Shown here: piece by piece, positions 46,048-58,015 of the stretch
How the letters are laid out: each line of letters opens with the position of its first letter
How positions within the stretch are numbered: position 1 is the first letter of the stretch
Source of the DNA: Nematostella vectensis
Taxonomy: Eukaryota; Cnidaria; Anthozoa; Actiniaria; Edwardsiidae
DNA: 64,000 nt
Assembly: GCF_932526225.1 (NCBI RefSeq)
Contig: NC_064040.1
Location: 7,165,181 to 7,229,180 of the forward strand
Direction of reading: 5' to 3'
Position numbers and translations under genes: made by a program
The notes under the pieces: generated by a model
Told to the model about the DNA's origin: nothing
Databases searched by the model: none
What the model saw: only the letters and a program-made list of their open reading frames with translations

Positions 46048-46933
46048 CAAACGGCGTACCAGGGTCGCATTATCGAGTCGCTCTAGAAAAGTTCGAGATA
46101 ATGCGACGTTGGCACGCCGTTTATTGCGCACGAAATTGAATTAATGGGGAGGTCGCACCAACTTTCTGGAGCGGGTGGGCTAGTCGGATAATGCGACTTT
46201 GGTACGGCGAGGGATTAAATGGTGCTCCAAGGTCGCACCAGTCATAACGATTACATTATGCAGATGAGTTTATAACAAGAGACCATACATCATGGTCTCT
46301 TGTTTATAATCAATGCGAATCGTTTTGGTTGAACAAAAATAAAAAAAGGAGCTGCCCGTGCAGAGTATTATTGACTCCCCCCCGTTCTTCGCGCATGCGC
46401 CCAATTGACAATAACTCCCCTGAGACCCTGTATGTAGCCTGAAAGCCCGTATGTAGCCCCTCGCTTCGCACTTTTCAGGCAAAAGTGAAAATGGCGGCGT
46501 TTCGGAAATCATTACCTGAGGAATCGACGGGTCGGGTACAGATGTGCAGCTTTTGTTTCGGGGACACGAAATGAGAGTGCATTTCATGCGAAATGCCGTT
46601 TTGTAATTATAGAAAAAACAGAAGACGCAGCAAAAGCCGTCGCCTTTTCTTTATCCAATCTATTGCGGCATGTAATCAATTCATTCTCCTCTCCCTATTA
46701 GACAATATTGCTCTGACCAAGAAGGCCTTTCTAGTCATTTTTAGTCTTCGTGTTCTGTCCTCCATTTTAGCGTCATAAGACAAAGCAGCATGTATTTTGT
46801 GCCTATGGACTATATTGTAACTCTCCATACCCATGGGAGTTAACAAACAAAGAGTTCGACGTTTATTGTACAGCCGCTCTATGATCGAACCTCTACCGAA
46901 CCAGAACGGTGCGACTCTGGCACGCCGTTTAAT
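46048..46933. mobile_element. Element with AAACGGCGTRCCAG termini
   Basis: The left end near 46048 (ACGGCGTACCAGGGTCGCA) is mirrored at 46910-46932 (TGCGACTCTGGCACGCCGT). Inside, a smaller palindrome at 46050-46122 uses the same motif, and GTCGCACC and TAATGCGAC blocks recur near 46150-46250. A 40-bp hairpin (ACAAGAGACCAT and ATGGTCTCTTGT) lies at about 46275-46305. Read as a nested or rearranged TIR element. Confidence 0.65.
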
Positions 46934-48290
46934 CTAGGCCTTAGTCACGTTAGTCACTAGGGACGAAACAATGACCAAGCACTTGTGACAGAAATTAGTT
47001 TCAAAATGGATTATACGTCGGCCTTAGCATATAATACCTATGTAAAACGTCCTTTTAAATGCCACAGATTTGTCCTTGTTTGTCTCTTGCCATGGTTTAT
47101 AATATAACAGGTCGGTACGAAACGCGTTAAAGGCGATGATCCTGGTTTACAGATTCTTACAAGTTCTTAGCCACTGTAAAAAGCAAAACGCGTCGGAAAA
47201 TAACGAGAGCAAAACAAACAAGTCAACGAATGAGCGTAAAAAATGCGGAAATGGTATGTGTATTGATTGGCCTGTCAATGAAATATGAGGCAGCGCTTAC
47301 TCGTATAACGTTTTTGAAAAAAATGATCAAGAAAATAAAAAGCTCGTAATAATATTAAAACTTGATATTCTGCTTCTAAAATGCATTATCCAAGTGCCCT
47401 GGGAAATACGCAGATTTATAGATCCTAATCCTTTAATACTTTTGAGCGGACTTCATGAACTCTCACGTAAAAAAACAACGCGAAGGTTGACCGTTCTGTT
47501 TATTGTTTCGCTTTAATGATGAAAATAAAGTCATGCACACGTGTAGCAGTGTAGTTTCGTTTCGGGGCACTAAATAGATCACCCAGTTTGCCACGTACGC
47601 CCATGCCCGCTATGCTGTCATCCAGCTGAGTCCCAGGCGTTCTATTGGGTTTTCTGCGGTAAGGTTTCCTGTGAATGGTAAGAGTTGTGACGTCACAGCC
47701 CCCATGCTACCTCACGGTTCATCTCCGAGCACAGAAAACCCGGTAAAAACGCCTGGGAACTAGGCTGACTGTCATCTATTTTATAGGCCTCAGTAGAAAA
47801 AACTCTTTTTCTCTCGCCATAACCTTCAATTTCACAATCCCTATAGCATCGAATACATTTAGTCAATAAAGGACGTGGGTATATGTCTTTTAGTTGTATT
47901 AGTATAATTCAAAAGGAAACAAAAATAAAGCGAGGTTGATTTGGTTGAAAAAATGACATTTTGCGTTTTGGTAATGGTGAAACTAACTGCAGCAGCGATA
48001 TCTTTGAAAAAACGACGATAAAATTTATTCAAAGCTTAATCCCTGGCATTGGTTTCTTAAAAGGTTTTTTTCCGCACATTGGTTTCTTAAAAGGTTTTTT
48101 CCGCACATTCGCCTAGGATTATAGTCTATCGAAGGGACGAGCTCTTTGTACTTTGTAATCTTTGTTTATCGAGGGTAGCATATTTAACTGAATATAAAGT
48201 TTTCTAACATATGGCCCTCGGTTAGTAAGCACTGTAACTGGTCACTGCCAGAGGGTTTATTGCGTCCCCAGTGGTTCTTTTACGTCCCTT
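46934..48290. other. Intergenic with one MITE
   Basis: A TIR-like sequence at about 47626-47770 has CCCAGGCGTTCTATTGGG at the left and AACGCCTGGGAACTAGGCTG at the right. Nothing else was recognised. Confidence 0.5.
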
Positions 48291-48540
48291 CGGTTCAGGT
48301 TAATGTAGTGCAGCTTGAAGAGACGGGACCTCCGGTTTAGTGTCCTTATCCGAGAAGACTGGAAACAGGAGACGGGAGAATACGGGAAGACGGGAGAATA
48401 ACTTCAACTCACTTGTGACAAATTCGATTCAAGGCAGGAACCCGGAAAAATCCCCAGTTTGAGCCAGGATTCGAACCTGGGCAACAGCGGTGAGAGGCCG
48501 ACGCGCTAACACACTGGGCCACCCGTGCTTCCAGGTATAA
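48290..48540 (-). repeat. tRNA-derived SINE
   Basis: On the minus strand 48532-48461 contains a tRNA-like head with A box (TGGCCCAGTGTGTTAGCGCG) and a perfect B box (GGTTCGAATCC). The acceptor ends do not pair, so it is not a tRNA gene. An unrelated body follows down to about 48290. Confidence 0.75.
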
Positions 48541-48812
48541 TGCCTATCCTGAGAAAATAGGAGGACACAAAGCAGTAGGTCTGAATTGAAATAAGAATAC
48601 AGAAAAGACCCCTCTGTTAGATTCAGGATCAACCCGATGAGCGGGTTGAAAAGAATGCGCGCTACATGACAAGCCGGTCATCCCAGCCTAGTCCCAGGCG
48701 TTCTTATAGGGTTTCCTGTGGATGGTAAGAGTTGTGACGTCACAGGAAACCATCTCCCCGAACGCCTAGTGAAATTCGCCAAATCCGAAATGGCGACCAG
48801 AGAATAGCGAAT

Positions 48813-48983
48813 ATGCTGCAGGAAAATCAACCTTATGCAAAAGTAGCAAACGGAGGAATACGTTCAAAGACGCTTGTATTTTATGGGTCGGCTTGGCTGT
48901 TTTACCTCGAAGATTCGATTAGATGTTTGGAGGAGTTTGTTCCACGCATAACCGCACACATGCTCATATTGGTCATCTTTTGA
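48813..48983 (+). CDS. Unrecognised 56-codon ORF
   Basis: Starts MLQENQPYAKVANGGIR and ends AHMLILVIF. Codon composition is more balanced than the AT-rich surroundings. A six-codon-or-shorter ORF (MATRE) precedes it. No family was recognised; it could be a first exon, a small protein or chance. Confidence 0.25.
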   Translation: MLQENQPYAKVANGGIRSKTLVFYGSAWLFYLEDSIRCLEEFVPRITAHMLILVIF

Positions 48984-50633
48984 TAATTTCTCAGCGGTGT
49001 TCAGAACGAACTGACACTCTTGGTAATGACTTATTTTAGCTGTTTCAATGTCAAATTTAGTTTCAGATTTTATACTTAAACTTTTTGTTTGTTGGCGATG
49101 ATAAATAGAAACACTGCAGCTTTTGTTGTTTTGTTTTTAACTGTAATTGTTTTTCGGAATGTTCAGTTCCACCTTGTCCTCGTGTTCCACCTTTGTCCTC
49201 ATGTTCCACCTTTGTCCTCAATAGCTAGTTGATAATCTTATCCGGGTGTTGTTTTAGCAATGAAGTGTTAGTATTTGAAGCCTTTTCAAATGGCAGCCCA
49301 GCTTTTTTCAAAGGGAACAACCTTTGGTCTCAAAAAAAAAATAAAACTATTTGATATTTTTTTACTCAAAAAGTTTGGATAAGTCTTCTGAAGGGGACAC
49401 AAGAAGTCCAAGTTCTTTATCTTGAAATTTAAACCATTTTGCTTTTGATATAAACCAATGTTTGAGCTTATAATTGTTCTCAAGTCTGGCACATAGCTAG
49501 GGGTGAGGGTAGGGGGCGGACGCTTCCCACTTAACCAACACCTGGGTATGCGAGGGTGATCAATGCATGATGCACTACATGAGGCTAACATCAACTAATC
49601 ACTGAATTTTTATTTTATTTTTTATTGTTGCCACTAAATTTACCCTTAAAAATCACTCCAGTATATCCCAAGTTGCCCTTGTCTTTGCCCTTAGCTTTAA
49701 CAGATCAGGTGATTGTATAAAGGCTTTTATCAGACCATTTTGTGTCATTCCTATAATCTCACAGATAGCTGCATGTGCTGGTAGATAGAAAGAAATAGTT
49801 AATGGCCAAAATATTAGACTGTAGTTTCTGGTAGTAATAGATGGGACATGATGATGACATTTCAATTAGTTTATGTTATGCGAGAGTTGAAAGCTCTACT
49901 AAAGAATAATGTTATCAAGCAAGTAAGCAGGCCTGTAGCTAGGTGAAGAAGAGGAATTTGGTCAAACTAACCCATTTTACTGGGAGTTGTGTACAAATGA
50001 AAGATAAGTTAGTATCACTGTAGGCTAAAGGGAACTGGGATACATAGGTAGTACCACTGCAACAGAAGAAACCTGAGAGAAAAATGGTTTGCTGAAAAGC
50101 AAAACTAAACCCCTTAAAAAATCTTGCTATAATGGCCCATGATTTTCAAAGTACATCCCACCAGGCTAATGTTTTTCAACAGCTACTCTTGTAAAATAAT
50201 GAGTCCCCTCCCCCAAATAAAAATAAATAAATAAAAAACATCCTTCATGCAAATGTCACTGTAGTGAATAAAATACTGCTCAAGTGGCTTCGGAGACCTA
50301 AAAAAACTCATTAGACGCATTCGTTTAGTATTCTACAGGATTGATCAAAGGATTCTATAACAAACAACCGATATATTTAAAAATATGAAAATGAAACTTT
50401 ATTCAATAACACATACTGTATAGCACAGATAGCAGGGTTATTCCGATTTATAGCTAAGATAAAAACTATTGCCATCAAGAATTTAATCACAAATTTTTTT
50501 TTTTGCTGGCTGCATAAAATCAAAACACGATGGATTTTGATTTTTGACTTCTCCACATTTATTAAAATAACTTTAGTTATACATGGAATCATAACTTGCA
50601 GAAGAAATAAAAAGAAATACAAATGAGAACAAC

Positions 50634-50849
50634 TTAAATGTAACAAGAGGAAAGTAACATGGGGAAGATTTTTACAAATGCGGAGAAGATTCCAGCGACG
50701 ATCAAAACAAGTCTCGAGTCAATTTTCTCCAAAATTCGGAGCTTCGTGCAAGCTTTTACGATGAAAATAGAAGCAAACAAACTTCCAAATGTGTAGAGGA
50801 TGCTTTCCTTTCTCGGGAAACAAGCCCTAAGTCGTGAAATGACAAACAT
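50634..50849 (-). CDS. Unrecognised small membrane protein candidate
   Basis: 71-residue ORF with a basic N-terminus (ISRLRACFPRKES) and two hydrophobic stretches (about residues 19-33 and 46-70). The composition is not low-complexity. A minus-strand AATAAA lies at 50403-50398, about 230 bp past the stop, consistent with a short transcript. It could alternatively be the last exon of a longer gene, since TTAG precedes its ATG. No homologue was recognised. Confidence 0.4.
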   Translation of the reverse strand: MFVISRLRACFPRKESILYTFGSLFASIFIVKACTKLRILEKIDSRLVLIVAGIFSAFVKIFPMLLSSCYI

Positions 50850-51028
50850 CTAAGCCGTGAGGTCGATGCGTAGGCAAGGTAAAATCAGGGACCGTTTTGA
50901 AAAATCAGGGACTTGGCGAATTTCACTAGGCGTTCTGTGGGTGAGCTCGTCCCAGCCCCCAGGCTACCTCACGGTTTATCTCTGAGTACAGGAAACCCGG
51001 TAAGAGCGCCTGGGACTAGGCTGAGTGA

Positions 51029-52640
51029 AATGAATGTACTAGCTAACCACAAAGCACATTGTTAATTTTGAAGTTGTCAAGATTTGTAGACCTTAGGTAC
51101 AAGTGGAAAAGTGGACGACAATGATGGGTTTCTCTAGGACATCCCAGCCATAGATGTTTTTTTCTTCTGATGATGATCAGGAGATCAGGTAAATGATTTC
51201 TTGCGTTGAACGAAGCAAAGCAAACTAATCGCTTTTAATGATCATTAACATAGACACTGAAAAGCACTAAAACAAGGCATTCAGTATTAATGGGTTTTAC
51301 ATATGACTACCGGACCATCGACTTGTGCATTAAGAAAACTTCAAAGTATTAGTAAAGTTTTGTATTTAAAAGATAAAAGGTCTAAAGTCTTCTTAAGCTG
51401 TTAAGAGGGTTCTTTTTCTTTATATTCAAACAAGGCTTTTATAAAAAGAGTGTATCGACCTCTAAATATAATCTGTTCTGACTAAAAATAGACCAAAGTA
51501 CCTTTGATTGATTGTGCTTTGTGAGATTGACTAACGCTCTATCATCATTATAGCTATTGTTAACCACGTTTTTATCTATTATTTAAATTATCTATTTTGT
51601 CACTCGTGGCACTGTCCGCTATCTTATACTCCATATCCAAAGCTTCTTTATCCCCACCTCTTTTTCAGTAGAGCAATAAAAGGGGATTGTTTTAGCGACA
51701 AACTTTTCCAATTTTTTTTTTACCTTTGGATTATTAGGCACGGAATTCTCCTAATTTCGTATGCAATGCAGACCGCCTTCCAACTAATGCAACGGGCGAA
51801 ATCTTGGCACGTTACTAAATAACAATTACTTTCAAACGAAAAAAGTTATTAAACAAATGCTTGCTACATTTGATAGGGTAGATGATGTCCTATTTTTGAA
51901 TTCAGCAAAAATGCAGAAAAAGAAGAATAATGATTAAAGTCATATGCCAAGCACAAGCTCGCTTTCATGGATTTCGTTTTTTATAGTTTATTTTTCTCCG
52001 ATAGTGTTTTATAGAGAAAAATGCGATTAAGAAAAATGCAAATTGTATTTTTTACACGAATGGGATCGGTAATTGAATAATATGTTTCTAAATATATGGG
52101 ACTATACTGTTAGCAACCCGAAACGATAAAATGGGCCAGAGATATTTATTATCAAATAAACCCACTAAGACTATTTTTAATACTTGAAATTTTAGAGCAT
52201 TACTTGATTCTTGTCAGAAGGTTCCACAAGATTAAAACTATACAGACATTATCACTAGATAAAACTATACGAACATTGTTATCAAGGCTAGAGTGTATCA
52301 ATAAAATCCAATACTGACATTAGCATCTCAAATTCCAAGGTTATCGACTAGTGCATTCGTATCCCTTTCTATTCAAGATTTCCCCTGGTCCAGCTTCATC
52401 CGCGAGACTTACCTGACATATTTGCCGCGTCTTCAATGTTGCATCTTCTGCTAGGAAAGTAGAGTATTCCTAATTGTCTCTTCGTGTCCAGGGGGAAATG
52501 TGTGTGTGTTTTTTTTATGGGGAGGGGAGGGGGTCGTGAGCAGAAGTTTAATCAGCTGCGACTTGGTTATTCCAGGTGTGGATACAGGGGGTGGATTGGG
52601 TGGAATCCAGCCCCCCCCCCTTTTTTAACAAAAAAATAAA
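51029..52640. other. AT-rich intergenic stretch
   Basis: I see no gene, exon or clear repeat. Homopolymer tracts appear near 52505-52530 and 52610-52620. Confidence 0.45.
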
Positions 52641-53040
52641 GTCACTTGTTTAAAGAAACTACGGAGAAGGTTGTGTCCATGTGCCATCGCCTGCTTGACT
52701 TTTCTGACGCGACAATTTCAATTCAGCTTGAAGTATTGTTAGATCTGACCTACCAAGAACCACTGGAACAGTTACAGGCCGCCTATCCGACCATTATCCA
52801 CAATACGAATAAACGAATTACCAGTTACCAAGTTTCATCAGAGGGATAAGAGGACTAACTTCTTTTAAACAGGCAATTAAGACGCATTTGTTATGCCAAA
52901 CCTACTATGCATGAAGCGGTCTTGATGATTTATGTTTATAAAGTTTTTGTTTTCCCTTTTTTTTTTTATTTGGGGCTTTGGAAAATGTACATATAGTTTT
53001 AGCGCTTTATAAATACATTATTATCATTATTATATTTATG
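52641..53040 (+). repeat. Probable LINE 3'-end remnant
   Basis: The plus strand encodes GIRGLTSFKQAIKTHLL, like the C-terminal end of many non-LTR retrotransposon ORF2 proteins, followed by a tail GCGCTTTATAAATAC and an ATT-rich end. The frame is broken near 52847, so it is inactive. Clade cannot be assigned. Confidence 0.45.
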
Positions 53041-53429
53041 CTCGGTTAATCGAACTCAGTGGTGAACGTATTTGTGACTTTCAAGAGGTTAGTGTTTCGC
53101 ATTTGTGATATTTTGACAGGATGGCAAGAGAATCCCCTATACCTACTCCCCCTAAAGTCAGAGACGGCTGAGCAAAGTGCGTTAAGAGGGGTCTATTTGT
53201 AAAAGACAGGTGGCAGAATGGATAGAACCAAATTCTTGGCAGAGTGAGCTACAAGGTGACAAAGCTCGTTTATTCGTATTTAATAATGCGAGAGATGTAA
53301 GAGAGCGCATAACTTGAGCTTGTAATTCATTTCAAATCTAAAACTCCTTCTACAAAGGGAAGAGAAACATTCAAAACTCAGAGGAGCGAATCATTTCTAC
53401 TTATCCTTTTGAGACAGCACTGTATTGAG

Positions 53430-53680
53430 GATACAGTGCTGAAAACATATGCGCATGCGCGTGCTCTGGCGAGCATTAAAACCATACTTTCCAAAGATGA
53501 CAGATTTGTGTGATAATGAGGGACTCATAAAGAAAATTATAGCCTTAGTTTGGTCTAGTTTTCTAAGCATTCGCCAAAATGTGACAGTTCGCCGGTAAAA
53601 CACTGCCATTTCAAAACAAAAAGGCTGGTTTAACCTCGCGGTACTGAAACTAGTCTTGCGTTTTTCAGCACAGGCTATTG
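53430..53680. repeat. Inverted copy of the 21527-21890 repeat
   Basis: Reverse complement of 21570-21850 over several blocks; see that entry. Confidence 0.7.
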
Positions 53681-55880
53681 GGGATATTGTGTAAGAGCGT
53701 CAGCGTGGCGTTGGGATGTGCGCGCTTATTGAAAATGCTTTATTTTTAAAAATTAAATGCCAAAAAATTTGTGCCATCTTTGATACACTTCTTATAAACG
53801 AATTAATAAATGTGCTTTTTCTGATTCAAGTAGTACTGATGTTTGATTTCACTAGATTATGAAAGACTAACATACAAATCCCATGGAAAAATATCTTTAA
53901 CAAAAAATAAAATGCAATTCGTGAAAAATATTCGAGAAAAATCTCATAGCGTAGCCAGCGCGGCGGAGCTCCATAGGTAAAGAAATATGGCATAACTAAG
54001 CTGTTCCCTGTGGCGAGACGTAAAATTTGGTCGCCTGCCTGCCTGCGCGCTCGCCGCCCAAGAAGGCCCTTTCAAGGCATTTTCTCCTATATTTTAGATG
54101 TCTTTTACATTTACTGTATTCTCGGCTGCTAGAAGGGGGGGGGGTCCCTAGACCACCCCCTGGCTAACATGACGAGCTGAAAGAATCGAGAAAAAAAATC
54201 ACACAGATTGGATACGGCGGAGCTCCATAGTTATAGAAATATGGTATTTACTAATCCACCTAGATTTTTTTGGTCGCGGGGTCCCTGTGGCGTCAGTTAC
54301 TAAATCTATATATTAACGAACTTACCCGTTAACTATGTATTTCCTAAACCTTCTCCCCACGGCGTCACAGATTCAGTGTTACGATCTCGTCTTTTCGGCC
54401 TTGAGTATATAGAAACCGACGGAAGTTATCGTCAAAATAGCTCCTTAAGAGCGCTAATTACACTGTGTGCTTAGTACTTAACTCATTTTTGTGAATCTAC
54501 TTCATTCACGCGAGCTACGTGAGTAAGTGTATTCTATTTACATTAGCTGAGATATCTATGGTGTATCATCGAGTGCCTGACAGACAACTTTTGGAGCCGA
54601 TTTATGACTCGATAAGAATCTAAAAGCGCTACTTTTTAAGAAATGATGATATATAGTTAAAAACTGATTTCTTAAGTGAAAGATAATCATCGCTTCATAA
54701 GTTCATTCACACTAAAAGGCAATTGAGACAAATAGAAAGTATGAGTGGAAGGAGTTTTTTTTCTCTATTTTGCCCAAAAATCACTGTTTTTTTTAAATAC
54801 TATAAACATCTGAGGAAAATTGGCTAAAACTATATAGAATCATTAAATCAATATTTAAAGGGATGTTTGCCTTGCCTCGATCAAAGATTGATCTTCGAAA
54901 ACTGGACAAGAAAAAGGATTAAGTATTTTTTTCGACTACCAGTTCTCCTTCCTGGGTAACTGTACAATGTTTTTTAATAAGCATCAAAAATATTTTTTCG
55001 CTTTACCTAAAAATAACAAAAATTCGCTCTCTTTGTGACACATGTCGCCACCCTAAATCCAGTTGATGAAAATGTCTTCTTTCTTCTCGTCAATTTCCTC
55101 TCGCTTCTTTTGTTCCAACTTGTTTTAATCATTACGACGAAAAAGCTTTTTAAGTTAATCTTTCTTTAGTGCAACCATAAGCTTTTCGTATATATTGCTG
55201 TTTTGATTATGTACTGATAGTTAATATTGCGCTTCTTGGTATAAGTTTGGAATGGATCCTTAATCATTTCCCTCGTTATTTAAAAGCAGATGACGGTTGA
55301 GAAAAGCGTTCCCGGAGATGAATTCAGTTTTTTAGGCTTTTAGGATAACGTAGGTGTCGGCAGCCACTTGTGTTTGCCTTTTGCTTCCAACAAGCCTTTC
55401 GCATCCTACAATATCGAGCACTTTCGTTTTGAAGTCTTAATAATGCTTTTAGTTTGCATTGACCTTTTTTATCTTTACGTTAGTTCTTATAGGCAGATGA
55501 GTGAGAGTTTGATGTGTGTAATATCCTCTTTGCAAATATTCTGGAAAAGTCTGGTTTAGAGATTTCTTTTTCACCTAGAGAAATGTTGTATTGGTATTAT
55601 AAATTAAAAGAAAAAAGGTTTATAGGGGTGAATCACGAAATAACCATCGCACATTTTTTTAGACATTTCTCAAACAAACTGGCTCCTTCTTTTGAAGCAT
55701 TTCTTTCATTTTTTGATGATAAGCTAAATATTGAGAGTGGTAAAGCTCGGAAGAATCCCAAAGAATAGCAGTTTAACGAAAAGTGGAGAATGTTTGTGAA
55801 TTAAGCAATCCTTTCTTTTTATTTCAAGCTAGTCTGCCTTTTTTTATGAGTTCGTGCGTTATGTAATCTGTATGTGTATT
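53681..55880. other. Gene-poor stretch
   Basis: Contains the diverged GGCGTAGCCAGG relative (54050-54172) and a short duplication of GGCGGAGCTCCATAG at 53960 and 54210. An 84-codon ORF at 55514-55768 (plus) is not low-complexity but has no recognisable domain or start context. Confidence 0.4.
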
Positions 55881-56862
55881 GCGGTGATCCTAGATACTAA
55901 TCCCTCAGATACTTATCAGATACTAAACAGATATTAAAAACGGTCAGGGGGGTACTTCGTAAAAAAATAAAATAATAAAAAATAGCTATTTACCGAGTAA
56001 AGTCAGCTAGAATCTATGGCAAGGCATTATAATTATGGTTTCTTAAATTTCTTACAGCAACTTCTGTAATTTGTGTGGATCCTAGACCAATGTCTGATAA
56101 GATTATTTTGTCTTGTTTCTGGTTTAGGCGCTTGCAAATTTCTATGCAATACACAAGGAAATAACTATAATATACATTTCTGAAACGTTTCTATACCGAT
56201 GAAGCGCTAAGTTATTGCTAAGTTTTCAAACAGCAAACGTTTACTTTTGTACTTTTTGGCGTCGACATAATGAATGTTGTTTACGGTGAAGACTTCCTTA
56301 GTGGAAGTCACGCTTGGATCACGCGCTTGGACGTCACGCTTGATACATCAACTACAGTAACTACTCTACATCGCACTTGACTCGAATTGACAGGAATAAG
56401 ACCAGAATAAAATCAAATCATACGAAAAAAATTATTTTTTTCTTTTGAGATCCGCATCAGTTTTTGGACCAGTTTCTCATCTGTTCAAACAAACAAACAA
56501 ACAAACAAACAAACAAACAAACAAACAAACAAACAAACAAACAAACAAATCCAAATTCGTTTCCCCGTATTTCTATTCAGTTGTTTTACACTATGTGTAT
56601 GTATGTGATCGCCTTATTTCACACTGGTGATATATCAAAAAGAAATTTAGCCTAAATCCGCTAAATAGCGCAAAAATCGCTGTAAAAATATGTTGACGTA
56701 TTTTCAGAGTACTCTCTAATTCTATGCAGAAAATAGGAAATTTTGAAAATTTTTTGTTATCAACAATTACCCCCTTTGCTATTAGTTTCTTATTAGTATC
56801 TGTTTAGTTTCTAATTAGTATCTGTTTAGTATCTAAGAAATTTTAGTATCTAGGATCACCGC
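55881..56862. mobile_element. About 980-bp element with GCGGTGATCCTAGATACT termini
   Basis: The left end GCGGTGATCCTAGATACTAA is mirrored at 56843-56862 (TTAGTATCTAGGATCACCGC, one mismatch-free core), and CAGATACTAAACAGAT pairs with ATCTGTTTAGTATC. The interior holds an ACAA microsatellite and no coding region. Confidence 0.8.
56485..56549. repeat. CAAA tetranucleotide microsatellite
   Basis: About 16 uninterrupted CAAA units, inside the inverted-repeat element at 55881-56862. Confidence 0.97.
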
Positions 56863-57587
56863 GGTGTTTGTCTTCGTAAATCCCCGTGTAATTGAAAGGT
56901 AAAAAAAAAAAAATGTGAAAGGAAAAGAAAAAAGAAAGAAAACAAATTAAATAAAAAAAGTAATGAGTTAAAAAAGGAAAAGAATTATGTAAAAAATATG
57001 TTGTGAAACTTGTACAAGGAAAATTAAAAATGTATTTCAAAAAAATCCTCTTTGCAAAATTCGAGAAAACTGCCAAGATTCGAGGTTCCACAATTTGTTT
57101 AATACATCACTTGTGATAAGATATCGCTTCTCGCTTCAAAAAGGAATTTCCTCCTAAAAAAGCGAAAATAAATTGTTAGCAAAGATTGAGGTACCTACAA
57201 TACAGCACACCCAAGGGACTTTCTTTCCGTGCTCAAGGAATTATACTATTCCGCGCGTACATCTTGAGTACTTTTGGCACACGCCATTTCGATAACCTTC
57301 GCTTAACAAAACGATCTTTTAAAATAGAAAAAGTCATTAATAGCTGAAATGGAAAAAAAACTACCGAGACGCTGTTCTAAAGAAGAATTTACACAAATTT
57401 AACTCGGGATTTAAAGAGAAGGCGCTGTAGACATTTTCCGCATGGGACTTCATTTCCGTGCTCACGTCAATTTTCAAACTCCACTAGCTACGTTCGCTGC
57501 TGTAGAAATAATGTCCTTAGTTGATTTTTATCTGTCTCTGACTTAAATGTTTTGCTTATTCCATTGCAATTCAATTATTATTGATCC

Positions 57588-57868
57588 CACGCGCGAAAAC
57601 ATCTTTTTCGATCGCGTTGTCCTACTCTGGGTACATCAATTTTTTTTGTCTTTTGGGATTTTCTGTTTCTCCAGTCAAATTATTCTAAGCCAATCAGACT
57701 CTTGCCATCTCTCGCCTAGTGCAGTTGCCTGGCTTTCTGTCGCGACACTGTTTGGTTTTCGTCTAGATGATAGCCAGGGAAGTGCATAAAGCGAGACTGA
57801 TTGGCTCAGAATGGTTTTACTGACGGAACAGAAGACCAAAACAAATCGTGTTTTGAAAACGCGGGTCG
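57588..57868. mobile_element. TIR element downstream of TMEM62
   Basis: CACGCGCGAAAACA pairs with TTTTGAAAACGCGGG, and ATTCTAAGCCAATCAGACTC pairs with GAGACTGATTGGCTCAGAAT. About 280 bp, non-coding. Confidence 0.65.
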
Positions 57869-58015
57869 CGATACAACGGATTCGACAGTAACTAGGAATA
57901 GTGTGCAGTTTAACGTTTCGTGCACTAACCCTATTTGTTGATTGACTTCCCTCACCGCGCCCTCACGCGCCCCAGTTTGTCTGTAGTCTAGTTATACTAT
58001 ATTATACTGTAAAAC

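Larger units (their letters stand above)
48690..51028. mobile_element. Split MITE halves enclosing a 2.1-kb inverted-repeat-bounded segment
   Basis: 48690-48770 resembles the left part and 50936-51028 the right part of the element at 47626-47770 (CCTAGTCCCAGGCGTTC ends). Between them, 48760-48782 and 50913-50935 are perfect 23-bp inverted copies (core CTAGTGAAATTCGCC). The enclosed DNA carries two small ORFs, one on each strand. Confidence 0.55.

Noticed and set aside
46270-46587. 105-codon ORF with several cysteines
   Set aside because: Lies inside a rearranged TIR element and overlaps its hairpin; no recognisable family.
48461-48532. tRNA gene
   Set aside because: A and B boxes are good, but the acceptor stem does not pair; a SINE head fits better.
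53397-53609. 70-codon ORF starting MAVFYRRTVTFW
   Set aside because: Part of an interspersed repeat with an inverted copy at 21590-21850 where the frame is broken.
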